Shown in pieces: positions 10,821 through 22,895 of a stretch of 64,000 bases of DNA. The translations under genes were made by a program, and so were the position numbers. Each line of letters starts with the position of its first letter. Position 1 is the first letter of the stretch. The notes under the pieces were generated by a model. The model was not told the DNA's origin. It saw nothing but the letters and a program-made list of their open reading frames with translations, and did no database searches. Source of the DNA: Bathymodiolus brooksi (lineage: Eukaryota; Mollusca; Bivalvia; Mytilida; Modiolidae); assembly GCA_963680875.1 (NCBI GenBank), contig OY804579.1, positions 25,839,804 through 25,903,803 on the forward strand. Reading direction: 5' to 3'.

Positions 10821-13231
10821 TAAAGTGCGAAACGAAATAGAAACGAAACGAAATCAACAAAAACGAAACGAAACGAAATCAACGAAATGAAAACGAAATA
10901 AAGCGAAACCAACGAAAGCAAAACGAAATCAACGAAAACAAAACGAAATAGAAAATGTAAGAAAAAATAATATGGGCCTAAAAGAAATCAAACCTATTTT
11001 CACAATTACGATGCTAGACTACTTCCCACACATGTCTCAGTGTCTTTCATCAAGGAGAGGACAGGATTTGATCACCATTGAACAAGAATACTATGCATTT
11101 ATTCAGCGGGAGTCTGTCCTTTTCACTTAGTGGCTTCTTTTAAATTTGGGAACCTTAAGAGCAACGTCAAGTCTGTTGAAAGGAGAGGAATTAAAATAAC
11201 AGAAGTGCAGTAGTTAAAGTTCACTAATAAATATCCCCGTCCGAGCAAAATTTAAAAGTGTGTCGGAGAGACGAAAAAGTGTGACGACCGGACGGACAAA
11301 CGAACGAACGAACAGCAAAAGTCCTATTTACCCCAATCTTTTTTGGGCGGAGGTATACAAATCCTATCAAAAATTTACTTTAGAAATTTAAAAAAAATCT
11401 ACATATCTTGTAAAAGTACCTTTTTTCTCTTTGATCCCTTTTCATATTAAAAAAACCCCAAATCACTCCCCCTCCAAAAAAATTTCCGGTATTAATAAAT
11501 TTTGATACGGCACATATTTTTATACCCCCCGCTATCCAGCGGGAGGGGGGTATATAGTATATGTCCGTGTGTCCGTGAGTGCTTCCCTCACTGCCTATGC
11601 AATTCCTCCTTAACAACTTGATTGAATTGAATGAATCTTACAGGAAATCTTTAATACCATATGGCAAGGTTCATTAATTTCATGAATTCTTTAGTACCAA
11701 ATGGCATTGTGCACTTTCTATTTTTGTTTTCCCATTTTAACAGTTCTTCCAAAATTTCTTCACTTTTGGACTTTGTCATTTAAGGCTATGTAATTGTCAT
11801 ACAAGGTTATACAATAGAGAGAGGATACTGTTGCGTTATCCATAACTCTTCCTAAACAACAGAATGGATTTCAATAAAACTTCCAGAGTTTCTTATGTTT
11901 AGTTTTTGCAAGCATTAATTTTTCCAGAAGTTCTTCTGTAAGGAGGGCGCTAACTGTACGTCCTGTTATGTTGCTGTTGGTTTTTTTTTAGTTCTTCAAA
12001 ATAGAACAATAGGATTTGAAATAAAAAGTTTATAGTGTTGGGTCTTTTTGACCCCTGTATATCTCGGAAAGAACAACGGTAAGACATTACGCCAGATCTG
12101 TTGGCACACTACCGAATAAAGGTAATAACAATGGTACCGTACTCCAAGGCGCATTCAAAAGGGAAAGTCCACAAAAACAGCCAAAACCGATAAGAAGCTC
12201 AACCATCTGAGTTTTCAATCAACGGAATAACTGAAAAACAACACATTCCTGACTTGGTACAGGTATTTTCCCAGAAAAATGGTGGATTCTGATAGCAGAT
12301 AGGCAGATGCCACTCGTCTTACCCTAAGACGTTACCAAGTATAACAACAATCGGTACATGTAAATTCCCTAATCCTAAGACATGACCAAATGTGAAACTA
12401 GAAAACATCTATCATATTCCCGACTTGGTACAGGCATTTCCCAAGAAAATGGTGGGTCAAACCTCCCACTTGTATAACAGTCGTTAATAGTTCCGTCATA
12501 TTGACAAATGGGGGGAGGGGGGTGGGGTGGGGGGGGTGCATGGGGATTAAACGTGACAAGTCGGGAAAATCCAGTAGTCAAATAGTGCCCTGAATCTGAA
12601 ACTCAAGACCATCCTGTATGATTTGCGAATAGGCAAATTTATGAAGAATACAAACGAAAAACGTAATAAAATCAGACGAAAAATGAACCCTCAATATCCA
12701 AATCTATGAAAATACCCCCTCATATCCCCCCTTTTTTTTCTATATGCCCACTCCAGAAACTTTATAATTCATAAATACTGACCCACACTCAAACACAAAT
12801 AAAAATATGACATTTGAACTTCTGAAAGTTTGTCGGCAAGCAAACCCGGCTTGAATTGAGTTGCGGGTAATGTACGTGAGGAGTACTGTAACGGACAGAC
12901 ATGCAAGATGGGTTTCCCGGTTATAATTAATTAAAATTATTGTATTTAAAAAATCGAATTATCTCTTTTTTTTTTATTTCTTTATTTCGTTTTGTCTTTT
13001 ATTTTTTTCCTTCCATTTTCTTCATATCAGTCTATTTCGTTTTGTTTTCGTTGATTTCGTTTTGCTTTCGTTGATTTCGTTTTATTTCGTTTTCATTTCG
13101 TTGATTTCGTTTCGTTTCGTTTTCTTTGATTTCGTTTCGTTTCGTTTCGTTTCGTTTCGTTTTCGTTGATTTCGTTTCGTTTTCGTTGATTTCGTTTCGT
13201 TTCTATTTCGTTTCGCACTATATAGGTGCCC
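10821..13231. mobile_element. Foldback element, GGGYACC family (copy A)
   Basis: Inverted arms of GAAAC/TTTCG-type tandem repeats lie at about 10825-10950 and 13021-13221. The right end, read inward on the minus strand, is GGGCACCTATATAGTGCG. The left end lacks about ten terminal bases and begins TAAAGTGCG. The 9-bp repeat GTATTCATA flanks both sides. The roughly 2-kb interior carries unrelated dispersed repeats (for example a Cs-and-Gs hairpin at 11520-11555 followed by TATATAGTATATGTCCG, and 12115-12590) and no transposase. Confidence 0.75.
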
Positions 13232-13559
13232 GTATTCATATTGGTTTTTTTTCTTTTTGATAATTTTTTGCTTATTTGTTTTGTATTTGTTTGTTTTTGA
13301 TAACAGATTAATATCTAATTTTATTTGGGTTTTTTTCTGTTTTCAGGATAAAACTTCAGAAGGGCCTACAAATATATACATCTTGGAATAACAGTAGTAC
13401 TTTAGGAGTATTCCCACTGAACAGTCCATGTGTACAGACCGGTAAGGTTGAACATTGGCATACATACATATAATATAATACAATATATAGAAAAGACGAG
13501 AGATAGAGAGCACACATACATAAAGCAGAGGCTCAGTGGGAAAATCCTGTGTAAGACCA

Positions 13560-14300
13560 ACCAGAAACAAGAATTGCCTATGGCGGCCATGTTTATTAAT
13601 GGATCAGGATGAAATGTGCAATCGTTATAGAGGACTTTCCGTAGATGCTACCGACCAAGTTTCGGTTCATTTGGCCAAGCAGTTTTAGAGAAAATTGTTA
13701 GAAATCGACCAACCAGAAACAAGCATTTTCTTTGGCCGCCACAATTGTTAACGGATCGAAACGAAAGGAGCTATCTTTATAGAGGACCTTCCATAGTTGC
13801 TCCCTACCAAGTTTCTGCTCATTTGGCTAAGCGGTGTCGGAGGAGATTATTTAAAAAAAAATTAATCAACCAGAAATAAGAATGGTCTATGTCGGCCGTT
13901 TGTTAACAGATCTAAACAAAATGAGCATATCTTAATAGACGGCCTTCCATAGAAGCTTCCTACCATGTTTCGGTTCATTTGGCGAAGCAGTTTTTCAGAA
14001 TATTTTTAGAAATCGACCAACCAGAAACAATAACTGCCTATGGCTTCTCGGTTTCAGAGGAGAAGATTTTTTTGAAAGCCAATAATCAGCAATAGGAATT
14101 GCCTGTGGCGGCCATGTTTGCTAACGGATCGGGACGAAATTAGCAATCTTTATAGAGGGTCTGCCATAGATGCTTCCTACCAAGCTAGGTTCATTTGGCC
14201 AAGCGGTTTCAGAGTAGACGATTTTTTTTAGGAATCGACCAATCAGCATCAAGAACTGCCTGTGGCGGCCATGTTTGTTAACAGATTTGTTAACCTGTCA
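13560..14300. repeat. Tandem-core repeat, units of about 150-160 bp (pearl/Helentron-like)
   Basis: About five diverged units each contain GCCTATGGCGGCCATGTTT, then CTTTATAGAGGACCTTCC, then CAAGTTTCGGTTCATTTGGC, then AGAAATCGACCAACCAGAAA. The same unit recurs at 58720-59045, 59628-59737 and 60863-61345. Arrays of this size and layout characterise the bivalve 'pearl' family, now regarded as non-autonomous Helentron-type elements. That attribution is inference; ends and hairpin were not mapped. Confidence 0.65.
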
Positions 14301-15350
14301 TTCAGGATATATAGTTAACAATGTTGACCAAATGGTCAATGTAAAGAGCAAGCAGTCAAGCCATAAGAAAAAGTTTTTAAAGAAGATGTCGTGATTATTT
14401 TAAGAGAAGTCATCAAATTAAACCCTTGGACTAAAAATGATGTCAGTGCATTTTTAAACTTCGAAGGAATCAGTAAAACCCCTTTAACTTTTTACAAGAA
14501 GAAATTTGAATGTGTTGTTCTACTAAACGATGTGTAGCGAAGTGAAGTAGGACGCCAATTCTAAGGAGGAAAACAGATAGAAATCAGTTGCACCCTTCTT
14601 TATAAAGAAATACCCATGTTTCATTAGAGAGTGAACTGAAAACTAAGACTGTATGATAAAATGTAAAATATATAATTGTTAATGCTACATTATAACTGAA
14701 GTAACTGAACAACAAAATTAAGAAGATACCAAATTAATTACATGTACTATTACAAAACAAGCAACATCTTCTCTTATTTCTATTGTACAACATATCACTG
14801 AATCCAAAATAGTTTAATAATTTCTTATGGAAACATCTCATCATCATTATTTTAAATATTTGGGAGATTTTTTATAAACTTTTATATACATATGTTGACT
14901 GTCTGAGTTGGCCCATACAATGTCTAGGTTGTTATTCATGTAGTTTAATACATTTTCCAGATATACAGTAGCTGCAAATGAACAGAGATCTCAAAAATAC
15001 ATGTTAATTCACCAACTTTCCTGAAATCAGGTCTAAGCTCATCATCTCCCCTGAAACAATAAAAAAATCTGTGTAAAATGGGATTTGAAATTGCTTAAAA
15101 AAAATCCATATGCATAATATGTATTAAATGTAGCATGTTAAAATGTCTATTATACAATTTTTTTTTCTGTTTGGTCACATGCCATGAGTGTTGTAATCAG
15201 ACATTAAATCAACTACCTTCTTTCAGAATTTCAATAAACCATTGTTATTAACTATATAATTCTTTAATTGGATCATGGGAGTAGTGAAAAATCATCAATT
15301 ACAAATTTTCACTCTAAGGTGCAAAATTATCAACCTCTGATGATGATCCC
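14301..15350. other. Stretch without recognised gene
   Basis: Between 14380 and 14540 on the plus strand a short readable stretch (DVVIILREVIKLNPW) faintly recalls Myb/SANT-like domains of transposons. It ends after some 50 codons and is too short to call. The remainder is AT-rich and shows nothing supportable. Confidence 0.3.
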
Positions 15351-15354
15351 TCCA

Positions 15355-15633
15355 ACTATTATAATTGATTGATTTTTGGTGTTTACCGCTACTTTCAACA
15401 ATATTTCAGCTATATCATGACAACCAGTTTTAGTGGTGGAAGAAGCTGGAGTACCCGGAGAGAACCACCGACCATGGGCAAGCAATTGGTAAACTTTATC
15501 ACTTGCATCTGCGAGTCGAGTGCACCCTTTTTGTAATTTACAAAGCCGGGCACAAACCCACGCCGTATTGGTGATAGGCTAGTATGAGTTGTTAGATAAT
15601 CCAACTACCTAACTCATTGAGCCACCCAGGCCC
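15355..15633 (-). repeat. tRNA-derived SINE (copy 1)
   Basis: On the minus strand it begins with a tRNA-like head (GGGCCTGGGTGGCTCAATGA, containing an A-box-like TGGCTCAATGAGTTAGG). A B-box-like GGGTTTGTGCC follows, and then a body with TCTCCGGGTACTCCAGC and GATATAGCTGAAATATTGTT. The same body is present at 54183-54420 in the same orientation. The head resembles a long-variable-arm tRNA (Leu/Ser type). It would be transcribed by RNA polymerase III and mobilised by a LINE. The 3' tail and target duplications are not clear. Confidence 0.7.
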
Positions 15634-15756
15634 TTTAACATATAGAGACATTACAACTATTTGAACATACACATTAATTTTGGTTGTGTGTCTTATTCCC
15701 AAAAAATAGTACTACATATACAAACAAATTATTTTCAGTTTCCTTAGCATCTGATA

Positions 15757-15994
15757 TCCACAGCGAGGAATCGAACCTCGGTCTTCTGTCATGTAGACAG
15801 ACGTAATATCCTCTATACTACTCAGGGGCGGATCCAGGAGGGGGGAGGGGATAATATGATTTTTTGGCGTAAAATCGTGATTTTTCACACGAAATACCCC
15901 AAACATTTTCTCGTCTCCCTCCGCTCGGTGCAATTTTTTTAAGTACGCCCCCCCCCCTAACTTGAAATCCTGGATCCGCCCCTGCTACTGAGGA
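15757..15994 (-). pseudogene. tRNA-like gene split by a MITE insertion
   Basis: Without the 162-bp insert at 15823-15984 and one copy of its 5-bp target repeat, the minus strand holds a 71-nt tRNA-like sequence. The acceptor strands TCCTCAG and CTGTGGA pair at six of seven positions. The T arm is CGAGG-TTCGATT-CCTCG (a good B box). The anticodon stem is TCTGT/ACAGA with a 7-nt loop CTACATG (anticodon ACA by position). The 5' half resembles tRNA-Asp or tRNA-Val genes. The odd position 37 (T) and the mismatch suggest a pseudogene or SINE head rather than a working tRNA even before insertion. The MITE lies in the A box, so it should now be silent. Confidence 0.6.
15823..15984. mobile_element. 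MITE, CAGGGGCGGATCC termini, 5-bp TSD (CTACT)
   Basis: The left end CAGGGGCGGATCCAGGA and right end TCCTGGATCCGCCCCTG are inverted repeats. CTACT flanks both sides (15818-15822 and 15985-15989). The interior has TTTTTGGCGTAAAATCGTGA, shared with the copy at 24797-24990, which has its own 5-bp duplication. Partial copies are at 18420-18557 and 20867-21022. No coding capacity. The superfamily is not certain: the CAGGGG start is hAT-like, but hAT usually makes 8-bp duplications. Confidence 0.85.
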
Positions 15995-16129
15995 CGGTTT
16001 CAGATGTATACCAGGTACCAGAGGCGAATTTAGAGGGGGCGTGCGCCAAGCATTTTGTTATACAACGTTAATTAAACAGTTCAAGTCAACAAACAACTTT
16101 TTCATGAATGGTTGACTCGTGACATGTAA

Positions 16130-17720
16130 CACGCCGGGTATTCGGACACTTGGAACCGGGTCGAACACTAAGAACCGGGTCAGACAAGTGACAACAACGT
16201 TTTCGGGTGAGTATACTATTTTTATCCTCAGCGACCGTCAGCGATATTAACAACAGAAATAAATTGACACGTCGTCTTTGCTATTAACGTACTAGGTTTA
16301 TGCCAAGTTTTGAGTATTTTAAGTGGATAATAAATCGACAAGAACGTTTTAATATCGAAAGTTTCAGAAAAAATATGTGAATCTTTAACTTTAGTCGCTT
16401 ATAGCTACTCACGGAGAGCGAGTTCCATGATTGTTTTGGTCGATATACCTCCCATAATCTATACTAGACTATTCATTAAAAAATAGGCTTTTGACTTGCG
16501 GTTTCTAGCGTAACATCTATCTTTTTATAACAACGAGTGAATGAAATCGGACACAAAGGACCGCGGGTTATGATACAATGGAACGCGGGAAAATAATCGA
16601 TGGGTTCCACTGACATTTCTGTTTGAAAAGGGAAAAGGTAGGTTATAATATTGCACTATCACAAGCAGAGGTGTGGAGTAAATAGTGTACAACAAAATTT
16701 ACTTTGATTTTTTTAATGATAGTAATGCTTTGTTATTTTTTTAAGTCTTAGGTTTTGGGCATAAAAGAATATACAATAACAAAACCTGTTTTGAGTGTAG
16801 AGTAATTCTCTAGGAACGAGCGTATTGTACAGAAGTTGGGGGATTGAACCCCATATGTTTAACAGCTAATTATTCCTGATTCTCATGTCCCCTTGAATTT
16901 TGTTTCATATATCATACATGTATAACCCATTCTAATACGACGTTTTAATGGCTTTGAGAGAACATCCGTTTTACCACGGTTAGTCACTTTACGCCTATAT
17001 TTTAAAATATTTGAAATAAGGTGACTGACCCGTGGTAAAACGGTGATAAATTCAAGCCATCTCAAATAAATTAGGATATTTTCCCATATCCAAACATCCT
17101 TAAAACAGGCATCTTTTAAAATAAATTTCATAGGGGAACGACTTAAATTTACCAGTCTCGCCTGACAACCGCCGGATTATAATCCTATGTTGGCCATCCA
17201 CGGCTTAAATCCCCGACCTGCCCTTGCATACGATTTGTTCTTAGTATCCGACACCCGCGTTCTTAGTATCTTTCACTTAATGTTACCCGCGGTCCTTTGT
17301 GTCCTATTTCATGCACCCGTTGTTGTAAAAAGATAGATGTTGCGCTAGAATCCGCAAGTCAAAAGCCTATTTTTTAATGAATAGTCTAGTATAGATTATG
17401 GGAGGTATATCGACCAAAACAATCATGGAACTCGCTCTCCGTGAGTAGATATATGCGACTAAAGTTAAATATTCACATATTTTTTTCTGAAACTTCCGAT
17501 ATTAAGCGTTCTTGTCGATTTATTATCCACTTATAATACTAAAAACTTGGCATAAACCTAGTACGTTAATAGACGATGTGTCAGTTTATTTCTGTTGTTA
17601 ATATCGCTTCAACGGTTGCTGAGGATAAAAATATAATACTCACCTGAAAACGTTGTTGTCACTTGTCTGACCCGGTTCTTAGTGTTCGACCCGGTTCCAA
17701 GTGTCCGAATACCCGGCGTG
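16130..17720. mobile_element. Long inverted-repeat element, CACGCCGGG termini
   Basis: Arms of about 437 bp (16130-16566 and 17284-17720) are inverted copies starting CACGCCGGGTATTCGG. They flank a roughly 720-bp centre that itself contains a shorter palindrome (16967-16980 CCGTTTTACCACGG pairing with 17029-17043). Candidate target duplication TGTAA is adjacent on the left and one base away on the right, so it is weak. No transposase is seen. Open frames across it, such as 16883-17131 minus, lack recognisable domains. Confidence 0.8.
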
Positions 17721-17809
17721 CTGTAAGTCAAAATGAATAGTAATGATATTAGGAGTAAATTTGGGATATCATTCTAAAAAGCTCTACCCATTGATAAATG
17801 ATCAGTATA

Positions 17810-18112
17810 CTGTCCGTCCGTCCGTCCGTCCGTCCGGATGAAGCTTTTCGTTTCGCCGTTGGTTCATTCATTGAAAACGTATGATTAGTTCTTGTTTATA
17901 GACAAACAAAGGCGAATATGTTAACATTAATTAATGCTGCATGAAACGATTCTGATCATCTAATTTAGTTACGTTAGCTTATCAGAAATCAATAACAAGT
18001 TCATGTATTGACAATTTCCGCTTTTGTTTGTCTATATACAAGAACGGTCGAATCATACGTTTTCAATGAATGAATCAAACGACGAAAAGAAAAGCTCCAT
18101 CCGGACGGGCAG
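17810..18112. mobile_element. Short foldback MITE with (CCGT)n terminus
   Basis: The left arm starts CTGTCCGTCCG (expanded to several CCGT units) and continues GGATGAAGCTTTTCG, then ATTCATTGAAAACGTATGAT. The right arm at 18018-18112 is its diverged inverted copy, ending ATCCGGACGGGCAG. TA flanks both ends, consistent with a TA target duplication. The centre of about 105 bp has no coding potential. Confidence 0.65.
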
Positions 18113-18931
18113 TATTAACTAGAACCACCCGAAAGGACAAGCATCGAAAGTACAGTCCCATTAGTGAAATGAGGAATGCGTTAAAACTAAACCAATACTT
18201 CTTTGAAGGGTTAAAATATCGTGATCGATCAGTCATGAGTTGAACAATTCGCATCACGGTTGTTAAAGAAAAGTTTTACTTTAGGTTCTTATAATCTGAC
18301 AAAAACATACTGTTAACAAATATCCGACAAAATTAAGACTCAAAGTCAAGTTTTTTTGGTCTGATAAAAATGGTGTGGTTGGTTCAAAATTGTCATTCAA
18401 ATAAATGTCTGTAATTCCTCAAACCCCCAGAGCTTGCGGGGGGCTTACCCCCCTGGGCCCCTTACCAGGGCTCTGCCTTGGACCCGCTGGGGACCTTAAG
18501 CGGTCCCCAGACCCCTCGCCTACTCACGCCCTCCTAACCACAAATCCTGGATCCGCCCCTGGGTACAACATTTCAAATTAAAATTAGAACTTGCAGACTT
18601 GAGATTTCCAGTCGGCCCAAGTTAAATCGTCCACAGTCAAATCGGCCTCAAGTCAAAACGGCCTCGAAATGAAAGTCAAATTGGCCACATATTTTAAATA
18701 CATAAGTAGAATAAAAAAAAATATGTATTAGGCCTAATATGAATTAATATTTTTGGTTAAAAGATCAATGTGTAATTTTATTTTTATTGATGAACGGTTC
18801 TTTTTTACAGATCAAAGAAACTAATAAATGATTCATTTCAGTATGATATAATTAAGTCATTAGTAATTTACATTAAACGTAATAATCTTTATATTGATAA
18901 CGAACATTGTTTGATAATTATTCTCCTATTG
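18113..18931. other. Stretch without gene; contains a MITE fragment
   Basis: 18420-18557 is GC-rich and ends CAAATCCTGGATCCGCCCCTG, the right terminus of the CAGGGGCGGATCC MITE family; its left terminus is absent. Around 18610-18690 there is a run built from GTCAAATCGGCC-type words. No gene is recognised. Confidence 0.5.
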
Positions 18932-19699
18932 GGGTACCGGTAAACTGAGAAACGAAAAGAAACGAAACGAAAACAAAATCCAACGAAATCTGTAAAGTAA
19001 GAAAACGAAATCCAACGAAATGAAACGAAATCTGTAAAGTAAGAAAACGAAATCCAGCGAAATGAAACGAAATCTGTAAAGTAAGATAACGAAATCCAAC
19101 GAAAAGAAACGACGAAATCTGTAAAGTAAGAAAAGAAAATATAACGAAAAGAAACGAAATCTATAAAGTAAGAAAGCAATATCAAATGAAAAAAAGAACG
19201 AATTCTGTAAAGTAAGACAAGAATCGAAACGAAATAAACGTATCGAGACGTATCTTCACCTATGGTCACGAAGCATGACTCACGGGATCCTACATTTAAG
19301 TTTGATTGAAAATTGCAATAACATTCAACATTCATTCAAATACTAGTATTCCACATCTCAGTATTTTCTATTTGATACCGACTGGATGCACACTTCGGAT
19401 TGATTTATTTATTGTTGTTTGTTTAACGTTCAGTCGCTAATATTTCATGCATAATCGGGACGAGAACAAGTTGAAAAAAATCAAATTGATAAAGAAAAGC
19501 GAGGTTGGGATGGGAAACAGGAAAAACTATTTTTGACTGCAATGGCCTGGAAAAGGGGAGAGCTGGATAGAGGCGGAAAATGTTGCCATCTGTAGCGGCC
19601 CCAAGGTAGCATAGGGGCATACTCTTACGAAATCTACAGATGGGATATGTTTTATACGTGCATGAAGAGTGGCACCCTCCACACACGTTGGCCCACTAT

Positions 19700-19870
19700 G
19701 GTCCGCGGTAATATTTTCCTCTAATAGCCTGACAACTCCCGAAGCGAGGGCTACCCTATTTAGCCATCGAGTCACCTAAGTTACACACCTTAGTTGCTCG
19801 GGGGGGCTGAGCATCCGACCCCCGGCCAGACTCTAAGTACTCTTAATCGGCTTTTACGACAAGCTGAGAT
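19700..19870 (-). repeat. SINE-like tRNA-derived fragment
   Basis: On the minus strand GGTGACTCGATGGCTAAATA followed by GGGTAGCCCTCGCTTCGGGA resembles the 5' half of a Leu/Ser-type tRNA head with an A box. The B box is not clear. It sits in the spacer of foldback copy B. Confidence 0.3.
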
Positions 19871-20076
19871 CTGCTTCAGGCATATTCTTTATGACGCCCG
19901 GGACTTGCACAGGGCTTTCGGAAAACAACATCTTGAAAAATGTCCTCTGTCAAAATTATGCACATTAACTATATAATTTCATCATATTACATCTTGAATA
20001 TTTTCTTTAACGGCATAAGTCAGTAAGTGCACATTTTGGGAGCTACGTGCCCTAAGCACGGGCTGTTCGGTAGTTA

Positions 20077-20349
20077 GGGACCAGGCAAAATTTATCAGGG
20101 GTTGGGACCGATGCATTTCAATTTTGCCTCTTAAAAGTCTTTGTCCCATGTTCAATACACAGGCCTGTGGTTCAATATTTATGAAAAAAAAATACATGTC
20201 CAATGCCTAATTTCAATGAAAATAATACAGTTTGTATAGGTTTTACCAAATTCTGCCAAGAAAACGTGACTGAGGTCCCACGAAAACAAAAAGTTGCAAA
20301 AATATCTTTGTCCCATGGCCTTTTGCACTGGTCCCTATTGCCTGGTCCC
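20077..20349. mobile_element. MITE with GGGACC termini and TTA duplication
   Basis: The ends GGGACCAGGCAA and TTGCCTGGTCCC are inverted. TTA flanks both (20074-20076, 20350-20352). A 3-bp TTA duplication with G-rich ends is usual for PIF/Harbinger-type MITEs. It lies within foldback copy B. Confidence 0.65.
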
Positions 20350-20539
20350 TTAGAGGCGAATTTTTGTTTCAGATACATGTCGTATGAGGAATACTAAGGC
20401 AAAAATTTAAAACAAGACGTCCGAAGGTTTAACTATCTGAAATTTACTAATTGAAAGTTTTATAGATAACGTATGTACTTTTGTTTTTTTAAACCATTTC
20501 ACCAAAACATTGATAAGCATTGTTTTATTTGAATAAATA

Positions 20540-20563
20540 CCCCCCCCCCCCCCCCCCCCCCCC
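20540..20563. repeat. Poly-C tract
   Basis: An uninterrupted run of 24 C residues; its length is likely to be uncertain in any assembly. Confidence 0.9.
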
Positions 20564-20866
20564 TGCCTCAGTTTTAAAAGAGCATATTAAATCGGTAGAG
20601 AAAATTCACTAAAATCCAATTTTCCATAGGAATCACACCCATTTGAAAATGTCTGGGCACGGACATGTAGACCTAGAATAGATCAGTAAAGTATATATAT
20701 ATTGTTTTAAAGCATACGTTATTGTCCTTAGAAATAATATGGAGTTTGAATGGAACTCATTGACATTTGGCGGACATTGAGACCTTGACTCTAATCCAAC
20801 TGATTACCACCTTAGAATTTTTGTTTTGTAAATGAATGGTTCAAAATATCCTAATAGATATATAGA

Positions 20867-21022
20867 TTACTAGTCAGGCGGGGGCTTGGGGCGTATGCCC
20901 CCCTACAAATAGAAAAAATACGATTTTTGTATGAAATCTTGATACCAAAAAAATTCTCGCCTCGCTCAGCCCGCCGATTATTATTATTTTTTACTCTAAC
21001 CTGAAATCCTGGATACGCCCCT
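20867..21022. repeat. MITE remnant, CAGGGGCGGATCC family
   Basis: The right end AATCCTGGATACGCCCCTG matches the family terminus with one change. The interior has ATACGATTTTTGTATGAAAT-like sequence. The left end is degenerate. Confidence 0.5.
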
Positions 21023-22895
21023 GTATCTTAAAAACATATTGTTGAGAAATACAGTGTATGAGAAAACCATGAAAAATTTAGTCCAGAAACCATAGCCACT
21101 TACTTGATTTTTGTAAACTATTGGTGTTATTGATATAGGACCCAATATGAAACTTATTTTGACAAGAATGCTGGGCGTTATGTATATAAATGAGGCTTTG
21201 TAATTTGCTGTTGTGTCGGATTGTTGTCTCGTGGACATTTATTCAGCATCTCAGTATTTCCATTATTTTGGCAAAATAGTATTTTCGACAAACCTAAGAA
21301 GGCCGAGCTATGAATTGTTATTGGAAAAATAATGATTTCGACAAATCAGGTGCACTACTAATCAGTAATGTAGAATTTGAATAAATTCTGCTCTAATAAC
21401 AACCTCATTCTTTATATAGGGAAAATGTCACTTTACGAAGATATATATATAAGAATGTATACTATCAGATTTTCAACCGAAAGAGGGTGCATTTTACATC
21501 TGGAAGCTAGTTTGGTCCTTGTGAAAAGACATTTTCTCCATTTTTCCGAAGTTTAAAAAAATCAAAAGCTAGATAAAAATAAAGCCCGGTGTTCCTTATA
21601 TTCGGACAAAGTGAAATAAAAGTTGAACAGGTAACTCCAAAATCGAAAAAGTTATGACTTGTCATCCATTTGTGATAAGAAACAACATCCCTCCTCCCCC
21701 TGGACAACCACCGAACATCGATTCCCATCACATTTCTTCTTCGGAAAACTGCCCACAAATGCAACCCTGAAATTTGATGATACTGCCTTATACATATGCA
21801 CATCGGGTAGTATTGTGAGGGAAGGTCGTTTCGCTATTGAGATATACAAATGTAGACTTGCAAAAAAACACCCCCATAAAAAGGAAAAATTAACGACATA
21901 CTACTCCATCAAAACATAAAATACTCAGGGATGGAAATTAGCAGGGGCCCAGTTGCCCAAGGCCCCTAAAAATTTGGCTGGGCTACTAGAAATTGAGGTT
22001 TATTTTAGTTACTTAGATAGGATTGGGCTACTAAAAATTGTGTTTGTCTAGCAACTGATACCGGTATTTCCCTGTGTCTTTCCGTGAACTACTATGGGCG
22101 TTGGTGTTGTTGTGCATGGGGTATATACCCGCCTGTGTATTTTGGCAATTGATTTTTTTCAACTTGTTCTCGTCCCGATTATGCATGAAATATTAGCGAC
22201 TGAACGTTAAACAAACAACAATAAATAAATCAATCCGAAGTGCGCATCCAGTCGGTATCAAATAGAAAATACTGAGATGTGGAATACTAGTATTTGAATG
22301 AATGCTGAATGTTATTGTAATTTTCAATCAATAGGTAAATTCATAGGTAAAGATACGTCTCGATAGGTAGCTTAGGTCGAGTTACGTAATTTTATTGGAT
22401 ATCTCTAGTAGTGCTTACAAAGAATAAACGTTTATTTCGTTTCGATTCTTGTCTTACTTTACAGAATTCGTTCTTTTTTTCATTTGATATTGTTTTCTTA
22501 CTTTATAGATTTCGTTTCTTTTCGTTATATTTTCTTTTCTTACTTTACAGATTTCGTCGTTTCTTTTCGTTGGATTTCGTTTTCTTACTTTACAAATTTC
22601 GTTTCATTTCGTTGGATTCAGTCGTTTTCTTACTTTACAGATTTCGTTGTATTTTGTTTTCGTTTCGTTTCGTTTCGTTTCTTTTCGTTTCTCAGTTTAC
22701 CGGTACCCTTCTCTATTGTCTATTAAATACACTAAGCACAAATCAAATTCCTTTAAATAAACAACTTAAAACAACACAATTTTGGGATCGCGAAGTCCGC
22801 TTGGTTTAAAAAAAAACATTCGCAGCATCATGTTTCGTATCGGGGTGGTTAGCGGTACTGGCCTAGCTCGGATGACGTCATGTAAAGCATCTGTA

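Larger units (their letters stand above)
18932..22708. mobile_element. Foldback element, GGGYACC family (copy B)
   Basis: Inverted arms lie at about 18932-19487 and 22150-22708. The outer ends read GGGTACCGGTAAACTGAG, followed by an array of a roughly 42-bp GAAATCTGTAAAGTAAG / CGAAATCCAACG unit. The inner parts of the arms contain a mollusc SINE-tail-like piece. Flanks TTCTCCTATTG (left) and TTCTCTATTG (right) look like one target duplication with a 1-base indel. The 2.7-kb spacer carries a tRNA-like SINE fragment, a TTA-flanked MITE, a poly-C tract and a MITE remnant, and no transposase. Open frames across the arms are products of the 42-bp unit, which is open in several frames. Confidence 0.82.

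Noticed and set aside
18889..19335. 148-codon minus-strand ORF rich in Phe, Ser, Tyr and Trp
   Set aside because: It is the translation of the 42-bp GAAAC-type array in a foldback arm; the same array is open in other frames.
22411..22809. 132-codon plus-strand ORF and an overlapping 80-codon ORF
   Set aside because: The inverted copy of the same array; overlapping open frames show it is a repeat artefact.
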